A stretch of 64,000 nucleotides of DNA, taken from positions 682,001 to 746,000 of the forward strand of contig NZ_JBMWAN010000002.1 in the NCBI RefSeq assembly GCF_049546785.1, given 5' to 3'. A program made the position numbers and the translations under genes. Shown here piece by piece: positions 57,945-64,000 of this stretch (positions are counted from its first letter, which is position 1; every line of letters starts with the position of its first letter). The stretch comes from Nitrospira_D sp035465795. GTDB lineage: Bacteria; Nitrospirota; Nitrospiria; Nitrospirales; Nitrospiraceae. The notes beneath the pieces are model-generated. The model saw only the letters and a list, made by a program, of their open reading frames with translations, did not search any database and was not told the DNA's origin.

Positions 57945-59204
57945 ATGAAGATCGCGATTGTCGGCACAGGCATCTCGGGCATGGTCGCAGCCTATCTGCT
58001 TCACCGCGATCATGAGATCACTGTCTTCGAGGCGGCGGACTATATCGGAGGACACACGAACACGATCGACGTGCAATTGAATGGCCAGAGTTATGCGGTC
58101 GACACGGGATTCATCGTCTTCAACGACTGGACCTACCCGAATTTCATCGGCCTGCTGAAGAAGCTCGGCGTCGAATCGCAGGCAAGCGACATGAGCTTCA
58201 GCGTGAAGTGCGAGCGGACCGGTCTGGAGTACAACGGCACGTCACTGAACACCCTCTTCGCCCAGCGCCGCAATCTGCTCCGGCCTTCCTTCTATCGCAT
58301 GATCCGCGACATTCTCCGCTTCAATCGTGAAGCGGTGGAACTTCTGAGCCAGCCGGATCCCGGCCCGTCCATCGGGGCGTATCTCGCGGGGAACCGCTAC
58401 TCGAGCGAGTTCATCGACCACTATATTGTGCCGATGGGAGCGGCGATCTGGTCTGCCGATCACGCCACCATGGCCGGCTTTCCTGCCCGCTATCTGGTGC
58501 AGTTCTTCAAGAATCACGGGATGCTGTCTGTGAATGACCGCCCCGCCTGGCGGGTGATCAAGGGCGGCTCGCGACGGTATATGGAGAACCTGATCGCCCC
58601 GTTTCGGGATCGCATTCAACTGAAGGCACCGGTCGGGTCCGTCGTCCGCCACTCAGAATCCGTCGAGATCCGTCTGGCGAACAGGGGCGGCGCGGGCTCG
58701 ATGCGGTTTGATCACGTGATCATCGCGGCACACAGCAATCAGGCTCTCTCGATGTTGGCCGATCCCTCGCCGGGAGAGAGAGAGATTCTCGGTTCCATTC
58801 CGTACCAAGAAAATGAAGCGGTCCTCCATACCGACGTCTCGCTTCTCCCCCGTCACAAACTGGCCTGGGCCGCCTGGAACTATCACCTCCTGCCGAACCA
58901 GCCGGATCGTGCGGTGGTGACGTACCATATGAACCGTCTTCAGCGTCTCTCGGCGCCCCAGGAATTCTGCGTGACGCTGAACCATACGGACGCCATCGAC
59001 CCGGCCAAGGTGTTGCGCCGGATCACGTATCACCATCCGGTGTATTCACCGGAGGCGGTCGCAGCCCAACGACGGCACGGCGAGATCAGCGGAGTCAATC
59101 GCACGTCATACTGCGGCGCCTATTGGGGCTTTGGATTTCACGAGGACGGGGTCAAGAGCGCGTTGGCGGTCTGCAGGCCCTTCGGCAGGGATCTGTCGTC
59201 ATGA
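57945..59204 (+). CDS. FAD-dependent oxidoreductase (amine-oxidase fold)
   Basis: 419 residues. FAD motif KIAIVGTGISGMVAAYLLHRDHEITVFEAADYIGGHTNTI, then DTGFIVFNDWTYPNFIGLLKKLGVESQASDMSFSV. Relatives paired with DUF1365 and CFA-like genes appear in the R. sphaeroides singlet-oxygen regulon. The enzyme is expected to oxidise lipid acyl chains, but that is inferred. ATG 57945 is chosen because the motif starts at residue 2; no strong SD. It overlaps the next gene by 4 bp. Confidence 0.93.
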   Translation: MKIAIVGTGISGMVAAYLLHRDHEITVFEAADYIGGHTNTIDVQLNGQSYAVDTGFIVFNDWTYPNFIGLLKKLGVESQASDMSFSVKCERTGLEYNGTSLNTLFAQRRNLLRPSFYRMIRDILRFNREAVELLSQPDPGPSIGAYLAGNRYSSEFIDHYIVPMGAAIWSADHATMAGFPARYLVQFFKNHGMLSVNDRPAWRVIKGGSRRYMENLIAPFRDRIQLKAPVGSVVRHSESVEIRLANRGGAGSMRFDHVIIAAHSNQALSMLADPSPGEREILGSIPYQENEAVLHTDVSLLPRHKLAWAAWNYHLLPNQPDRAVVTYHMNRLQRLSAPQEFCVTLNHTDAIDPAKVLRRITYHHPVYSPEAVAAQRRHGEISGVNRTSYCGAYWGFGFHEDGVKSALAVCRPFGRDLSS

Positions 59205-59983
59205 ACAGTTGCATCTATACAGGGACGGTCCGCCACCGGCGTTTCAGCCCGGTGCCGCATGCGTTCACCTACCGGCTCTTCATGATGTACCTGGATCTGG
59301 GCGAGCTGCCGGCGGTGTTTCAGCAGCGCTGGCTCTGGTCTGTGGACCACCGCAATGTGGCGTCGTTCAGGCGCGGCGATCACGTCGGCGATCCCGCGAC
59401 GCCCCTGGATCGTTCTATCCGGGGGCTCGTCGCGGAGCGCACGGGGCAGACCCCGGCCGGTCCGATCAGGTTGCTCACCCACCTGCGGTATTTCGGCTAT
59501 GTGTTCAATCCAGTCAGCTTCTATTTCTGTTACGACGCGGCCGGCGCGCACGTGGAGGCGATCGTGGCGGAGATTACGAATACGCCGTGGGGGGAACGTC
59601 ACTGTTATGTGCTTGGCGAAACGGACAACCTTGCTGCGGGTTCACACAAGCATTTTCATTTCGACAAGGTGTTTCATATTTCTCCGTTCATCGGCATGGA
59701 TGTGGCCTATGACTGGCGATTATCCGAACCGGCTGCACAACTAGCGATTCATATGGAGAGCCTGCAGGAAGGCCGGCCCTTCTTCGATGCCACGATGGTG
59801 CTCCGGCGACAGGAGATGTCGGGCCCGGGCCTCGCGCGCGTGCTGCTGCAGTACCCGTTGATGACGGCAAAAGTCATCGGAGCGATTCACTGGCAGGCCT
59901 TGCGTCTTTGGATCAAAGGGGTTCCATTTCATTCACATCCGAAACAGCGAAAGGAGGCGTCGCCGCCGGCGACGACCCGATGA
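59201..59983 (+). CDS. DUF1365 protein
   Basis: 260 residues. CIYTGTVRHRRFSPVPHAFTYRLFMMYLDLGELP is the DUF1365 start. RYFGYVFNPVSFYFCYD and EITNTPWGERHCYVL follow, then AHFDKVFHISPFIGMDVAYDW-like blocks. The family has no known reaction but is near-obligately linked with the FAD oxidoreductase and CFA-type gene that flank it. Both junctions are ATGA overlaps. Confidence 0.92.
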   Translation: MNSCIYTGTVRHRRFSPVPHAFTYRLFMMYLDLGELPAVFQQRWLWSVDHRNVASFRRGDHVGDPATPLDRSIRGLVAERTGQTPAGPIRLLTHLRYFGYVFNPVSFYFCYDAAGAHVEAIVAEITNTPWGERHCYVLGETDNLAAGSHKHFHFDKVFHISPFIGMDVAYDWRLSEPAAQLAIHMESLQEGRPFFDATMVLRRQEMSGPGLARVLLQYPLMTAKVIGAIHWQALRLWIKGVPFHSHPKQRKEASPPATTR

Positions 59984-61290
59984 CATCTATGAATGACACC
60001 ACGATCCCGGATCTCACGGTCGGGCAGGCCTCGGTACAGGCAACCACTCCGTCACGTCTCGTGGCGCACATCTATCGTCTTGCCCGACGAGCCGTCTTTT
60101 TCCGCTTGGGTCCTCTGCGCCATGGCTCGGTGACCGTTCTCGAGGGTCATGAGAGGCATACCTTCGGCCAGGTGAATCCGTGCCGTCCGCTTCAGGCGAC
60201 GATCACGATCCACGATCCGCACACCTATGCCGATGTCGCTCTCGGCGGGACGATTGGAGTTGCCGAGGCCTACAGGCGGGGATTCTGGAGCTGTGACGAC
60301 CTGACGACCCTCGTCCGTATCTTTGTCTTAAACCGCGAACTCTTGGACGGCTTGGAGGGAGGCCTTGCGACATTGACCAGGCTGCTGCTCAAGATCATCC
60401 ACTGGCTCAATCGCAACACGAAGGCGGGCAGCCGGAAGAACATCGCCGCCCATTACGATCTGGGCAACGAGTTCTTTCGCCTCGTGCTGGACGGAACGAT
60501 GATGTATTCCTGCGCCTATTTCGAACGGCCTGATGCCAGCCTGGCGGAAGCCTCGCGGGCCAAGAACGATCGGATTTGCCGGAAGTTGCAGCTGTCCGCG
60601 GGCGATCATCTGCTTGAAATCGGCACCGGCTGGGGCGGGTTCGCCATTCATGCAGCCGCGCAGTATGGTTGCCGTGTCACCACGACAACGATCTCACGGC
60701 AGCAGTATGATCTTGCGGTACGTCGGGTCGAGGAGGCGGGGCTGCGGGACCGGGTGACGGTCATTCTGAAAGACTATCGCGATCTGCCTCAGTTGCATGA
60801 GCGCTTTGATAGACTGGTCTCCATCGAGATGATCGAGGCCGTCGGCCATCAATATTACGAGGCCTATTTTGATGTCTGCAGTCGCATGTTGAAACCCGAC
60901 GGCCTGATGTTGGTGCAGGCCATCACGATCGACGAGCAGCTCTATGAGCGGGCCAAACGGTCCGTCGATTTCATTCAACATTTCATGTTCCCCGGCAGCT
61001 GCATTCCCTCGGTGAGTGCGCTGGTGTGCGCGTCGGCCAAGGCCGGTGGTTTCAATCTTGTGCAGCTGGAAGATATCGGCGCTCATTATGTCGCGACACT
61101 TCAAGCCTGGCGCAGGAATGTGGCGAAGGGGCTGCCCGAATTGTCAGCACTCGGCTATCGGCAGGACTTTCTCCGGCTGTGGGAGTTCTATCTGTGTTAC
61201 TGCGAGGGGGGATTTGCTGAGCGCTCGATCAGCGACGTCCATCTTCTCTTTGCGAAACCGGGCTGGCGCGGAAGTTCGGTTGCCTGTTGA
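59980..61290 (+). CDS. Cyclopropane-fatty-acyl-phospholipid synthase family methyltransferase
   Basis: 436 residues. The N-terminal lipid-binding domain (ITIHDPHTYADVALGGTIGVAEAYRRGFWSCDDLTTLVRIF) precedes the methyltransferase: RKNIAAHYDLGNEFFRLVLDGTMMYSCAYFERPDASLAEASRAKNDRICRKLQLSAGDHLLEIGTGWGGFAIHAA, then SIEMIEAVGHQYYEAYFDVCSRMLKPDGLM and FIQHFMFPGSCIPS. It uses SAM to methylenate or methylate unsaturated phospholipid acyl chains. It ends the coupled set. Confidence 0.95.
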   Translation: MTSMNDTTIPDLTVGQASVQATTPSRLVAHIYRLARRAVFFRLGPLRHGSVTVLEGHERHTFGQVNPCRPLQATITIHDPHTYADVALGGTIGVAEAYRRGFWSCDDLTTLVRIFVLNRELLDGLEGGLATLTRLLLKIIHWLNRNTKAGSRKNIAAHYDLGNEFFRLVLDGTMMYSCAYFERPDASLAEASRAKNDRICRKLQLSAGDHLLEIGTGWGGFAIHAAAQYGCRVTTTTISRQQYDLAVRRVEEAGLRDRVTVILKDYRDLPQLHERFDRLVSIEMIEAVGHQYYEAYFDVCSRMLKPDGLMLVQAITIDEQLYERAKRSVDFIQHFMFPGSCIPSVSALVCASAKAGGFNLVQLEDIGAHYVATLQAWRRNVAKGLPELSALGYRQDFLRLWEFYLCYCEGGFAERSISDVHLLFAKPGWRGSSVAC

Positions 61291-61638
61291 GCAAGCCCGC
61301 GAGTTGTGCCGCCTTTGCGCTCACCCGGTGGGCCTCGGTGGCGGGCCGCTCGCATCCCTAGGATAGCCCGGATTATGGCTGGTCTTTGCCACCACGCCGG
61401 CCGTTCATTGAGGTGGCTGGCTTGCGCCCTCTCCTGCTCACCCACTTGGGGCTAGCTTCTGCCCGGTGAGTTATTACGCCACCAGTGGTCCCGGCTCATC
61501 ATCGCCCTGGTCTTGAGCATGTGTCTGCCGTTCCCCTTTCGCGTGGACGAATATCCAGCCATAACGGGTGCTGCCTTCGCCCATTCAACCGTGTAGAATG
61601 GCGCTCCATTATTACCCCTTCCGCCAATGGAGGATCCC
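61291..61638. other. Intergenic region before pyrE
   Basis: No gene. The only signal is TAGAAT at 61594-61599, a plausible -10 without a good -35. A strong terminator for the long upstream run was looked for and not seen. Confidence 0.4.
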
Positions 61639-62211
61639 GTGCGTGACGAACTCGCGAAGGCATTTCATGACACACAATCTTTTAAATGGGACCCTCAAGG
61701 GGGATTCAAGCTGGCGTCGGGCCTGACCAGCCCTTTTTATGTGGACTGCCGTGCGTTGATGGCGCATCCGGGAGCGCGGCGGCTGGTCGCCCGGTTGGCG
61801 TATGACGCGCTCAAAGGGGTGCATCTGGACTGTCTGGGAGGGTTGGAGATCGGGGCGATCTCCATCGCCACGACGATTTCCGACTACGCGTATGCCGCGC
61901 AGCCGTCCCGCGATTGGCGGACGTTTGTGGTGCGGAAACAAGCCAAAGATCACGGGTTGGGAAAATTGATCGAGGGGGCCTACCGGGCGGGCGATCGCGC
62001 ACTGATCGTCGATGACGTGCTCACAAGCGGGGGCTCACTGTTGAAAGCGGTGACGACCGCGCGGGGGGCCGGCCTGAACGTGACGCATGCGCTGGTGATC
62101 GTCGATCGCAACGAACAGGACGGGCGACGGAAGGTGGAGGCGGAAGGATTGACCGTCGTCAGTCTCCTGACTATCGACGACCTCATGCGGCATCAGGCGG
62201 GCAGGAAGTAA
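61639..62211 (+). CDS. pyrE: Orotate phosphoribosyltransferase
   Basis: 190 residues. FKLASGLTSPFYVDCRALMAHPGARRLV, then FVVRKQAKDHGLGKLIEGAYRAGDRALIVDDVLTSGGSLLKAV, the PRPP loop (V-D-D-V-x-T-S-G-G). The enzyme makes OMP from orotate and PRPP in pyrimidine synthesis. GTG 61639 has GGAGG 5 nt upstream and is chosen; ATG 61627, which would add four residues, lacks an SD. Confidence 0.95.
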   Translation: MRDELAKAFHDTQSFKWDPQGGFKLASGLTSPFYVDCRALMAHPGARRLVARLAYDALKGVHLDCLGGLEIGAISIATTISDYAYAAQPSRDWRTFVVRKQAKDHGLGKLIEGAYRAGDRALIVDDVLTSGGSLLKAVTTARGAGLNVTHALVIVDRNEQDGRRKVEAEGLTVVSLLTIDDLMRHQAGRK

Positions 62212-62223
62212 GGCTGCGGCCGT

Positions 62224-62574
62224 CTACTTGCACTGGAATTGAATGGCCCACCGGCGTTCACGAACGAATTCCTGCGCCCCCTCCACTGCGCCGGCGACTC
62301 GCGTGCGGCCTTTGGTTTCTCCTTCGCGGATGATGGTATAGGGTCCGTGGCATTTCTCTTTCATAATCGCGAAGGCTTCGGTCCTGAAAGAGGACAGCAG
62401 CGCTCCCTGCTCCCCCTTGAACGGATAGACCACCACGCCGCCGTGCTCGGATTCCTGCAGGAGCTTGGCACCGTCCGCGCACCCACCCAGGAGGATGAGT
62501 CCGGTGAGGCCCGCCGCTCTTGACCAGCCGTTGGATATCTTTTTAGGATGTAACCAGGCGTCGCAAGCTGCCAT
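62224..62574 (-). CDS. Small lipoprotein, unknown
   Basis: 116 residues. A basic N-terminus and LTGLILLGGC lipobox mark it as a lipoprotein; the body (AKLLQESEHGGVVVYPFKGEQGALLSSFRTEAFAIMKEKCHGPYTIIREGETKGRTRVAGAVEGAQEFVRERRWAIQFQCK) has one Cys pair. It overlaps no coding region on the + strand but its start lies near the SD of the rhodanese gene. The start is uncertain. Confidence 0.7.
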   Translation of the reverse strand: MAACDAWLHPKKISNGWSRAAGLTGLILLGGCADGAKLLQESEHGGVVVYPFKGEQGALLSSFRTEAFAIMKEKCHGPYTIIREGETKGRTRVAGAVEGAQEFVRERRWAIQFQCK

Positions 62575-62602
62575 GGTGACGGCATCAGACAAGGAGGATG
62601 AA

Positions 62603-63028
62603 ATGAGGCGTTTGGTTTGGGCGCTCATGGGAGTCACGCTTATGGCCAGCCTGGCAGTGGCTGGATCCGTGTGGTCTTACCATTCTTATCTGCTCTCCGT
62701 CCAGCAGCTGCAGGCCGGTTTGGCGAAGGCCGGGACACCGGAGAAAAAAGGATTCGTGCTCGTTGATGTCCGGACACCGGAAGAGCATCGGGCCGGCATG
62801 ATTCCGGGGACGGATTTCAATATCGACTTCCGTGAGATCAAGACCCGGCACCGCGAGTTGGGTGTGCAGCCCGACGATCATATCGTGGTCTATTGTCAGT
62901 CCGGGCATCGCAGTAACATTGCCGCCGAAACCTTGGCGGATTTGGGCTATCGCCATGTCTACAATGTCGCCGGCAGCATGAATGCCTGGAGTGAAGCAGG
63001 ATTTCCGGTCGATCGCCCCGGTCGCTAG
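62603..63028 (+). CDS. Membrane-anchored single-domain rhodanese
   Basis: 141 residues. An N-terminal helix (ALMGVTLMASLAVAGSVWSYHSYLL) precedes a rhodanese domain: FVLVDVRTPEEHRAGMIPGTDFNIDFREI, catalytic loop VVYCQSGHRSNIAAETLADLG (C-x-S-G-x-R), and YNVAGSMNAWSEAGFPV. It could act on sulfur or thiosulfate in the periplasm. AAGGAGG is 5 nt before ATG 62603. Confidence 0.92.
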   Translation: MRRLVWALMGVTLMASLAVAGSVWSYHSYLLSVQQLQAGLAKAGTPEKKGFVLVDVRTPEEHRAGMIPGTDFNIDFREIKTRHRELGVQPDDHIVVYCQSGHRSNIAAETLADLGYRHVYNVAGSMNAWSEAGFPVDRPGR

Positions 63029-63216
63029 CCTTCTGTTGTCCGACGATCCATGAGGGGGGTCGGTGAGGGCTCTGACGGGAGACTTTGGATCATCGGCTTC
63101 TTGACCGACCCCATGCCGGTATTCCTCGCGGTCCCCTTCCTGCCGATGTCCGGAGCATGACTCTGAGGGGCCGCCGGATATCTTTCAACTGCTCGCTCGT
63201 CCAAGAAGTTGTATGG

Positions 63217-64000
63217 CTAATGCTTCGGCGCCTGCCCGCTCGAAGAAGCGGGCGTTTCTCGACGGCTCATGCCGATCACCGCAGGCAGGGGAATGTGTGG
63301 GCCGGACGTTCCTGCGAACAAATCCCTCCATGAGGTTCGTTGGGGGCTGGGTGTCCCCTCTGCCCACAGGGCATCGGATACGAGAAGATCGGAAGATGAC
63401 CCTCCATCCATGGCCATGGCGACACGGATGGAAGGGAAGGCGTCACGGAGACATTGACCGACTCCGTGGAGGGTAACCAATCCGCGGCTCTTGAACACTA
63501 GAATGTGGCCATTGCGGCTTTCGGCCACGAGCGTTTGATAGGCCAGTTTGCCTGTCTGCCGAACGCGGATGGTCCCGGTTTTATCGAGGAGCATGAGTGA
63601 TTGTGCCGCCTCGCGATAGGATGGTGCCTCTTCGTGGAAGGAATCGATCGTCAGGTCGAGGACTCGGGCATTGGGCCTGGTCGCCGGTTCTGCCGGCTCC
63701 GCAACAAAGAGTCCGTGCCAGGAGGGGTGGCGGCGGCTTCCCAGTGAGCGGCCGTCCTTCAGCAAGAGACCGAGATAGGCGAAATTCTCCCGAAATAAGC
63801 CCGCGTTGAAGACGACTTCATGGTGGGTTCGTTTCTGCCATTCTTCAATAGCGGGGGGGTATGCGAATCCCTCCTGCGCATAGTGGTGGACGGAAAAACG
63901 ATACCGTTCCGGATCGGCGTCGACGACCAGAAGGGAGTCGATGTCCGGACAGCGTTCGCGTGGCTGCCAGACCGACACAGCCAATCCGTCTCCAATGGAC
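63217..64000 (-). CDS. Phosphodiester glycosidase family protein (NAGPA-like), partial
   Basis: The reading frame is open through the right edge, so the N-terminus is missing; 260 residues are visible. RFSVHHYAQEGFAYPPAIEEWQKRTHHEVVFNAGLFRENFAYLGLLLKDG, then AMAMDGGSSSDLLV is the family motif (D-G-G-x-S). The edge sequence reads SIGDGLAVSVWQPRER, matching the family start. A TTG at 63984 is possible but unlikely. Substrate unknown; such domains cleave N-acetylglucosamine-phosphodiesters. Confidence 0.85.
   Translation of the reverse strand, partial: SIGDGLAVSVWQPRERCPDIDSLLVVDADPERYRFSVHHYAQEGFAYPPAIEEWQKRTHHEVVFNAGLFRENFAYLGLLLKDGRSLGSRRHPSWHGLFVAEPAEPATRPNARVLDLTIDSFHEEAPSYREAAQSLMLLDKTGTIRVRQTGKLAYQTLVAESRNGHILVFKSRGLVTLHGVGQCLRDAFPSIRVAMAMDGGSSSDLLVSDALWAEGTPSPQRTSWRDLFAGTSGPHIPLPAVIGMSRRETPASSSGQAPKH

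Noticed and set aside
1..64000. CRISPR arrays, prophage or insertion sequences
   Set aside because: No repeat-spacer pattern, transposase, integrase or phage structural genes seen on either strand.

Overview
The window reads as chromosomal DNA of a Gram-negative, LPS-bearing, high-GC bacterium. Gene style (many periplasmic SUMF1 proteins, paired CxxC zinc-ribbon proteins, DedA-rhodanese fusions, a SmbP-like His-rich protein, tmRNA tag ATANQELALAA) is most like Nitrospira (Nitrospirota). That is recognition, not proof: there is no rRNA here. I see no phage, insertion sequence, integrase or CRISPR array.

Layout. 1-6.1 kb: an edge-truncated lipid A acyltransferase (-), a triple-GAF sigma-54 enhancer-binding protein, and copper export (copZ, copA). 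6.2-22.5 kb: a long + strand detoxification run. It opens with a TGCCGA dyad array plus a good -24/-12 promoter and continues with an Old Yellow Enzyme, DedA-rhodanese, STAS protein, RND adaptor/pump/outer-membrane factor, nitroreductase, SDR, NmrA protein, RidA, an O-methyltransferase, a ferredoxin-MBL protein, a BT1-type transporter and a second DedA-rhodanese. 22.5-34 kb: a lysine-methyltransferase-like protein, tmRNA, SUMF1, macrodomain, PPK2, a candidate structured RNA ending in a strong terminator, an APC permease, a ParB-like orphan, PhhB, a B12/radical-SAM RiPP-maturase-type enzyme, an arsenosugar-type peroxidase and SuhB. 34.3-40.4 kb: a HARE-HTH protein and a histone-H1-like peptide, lpxC, a two-component pair whose kinase has a Rossmann input domain, and nrdR, glyA, rplI. 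40.5-42.1 kb: a helicase-like protein without a Walker A motif, then tRNA-Leu(CAG).

42.4-61.3 kb is the standout. A MerR/B12 regulator with the AdoB12-photoreceptor residues of CarH/LitR lies divergent to a nearly unbroken run of about 24 + strand genes. Two consensus sigma-70 promoters sit back to back between them, each carrying the same ACATTGGAC box, with further boxes about 21-22 bp apart. The run encodes zinc ribbons, three periplasmic SUMF1 proteins, a TIGR01777 epimerase, photolyase, a DUF523/DUF1722 protein, a CbiX-type chelatase, two cyclopropane-synthase-type methyltransferases, DUF2878, DUF1295, lipocalin, an FAD oxidoreductase and DUF1365. I read it as a light- or B12-controlled photodamage and membrane-lipid programme. 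The window ends with pyrE, a small lipoprotein, a membrane rhodanese and an edge-truncated phosphodiester glycosidase.

Start codons were moved from the longest frame wherever a Shine-Dalgarno (SD) sequence or domain start argued for it.
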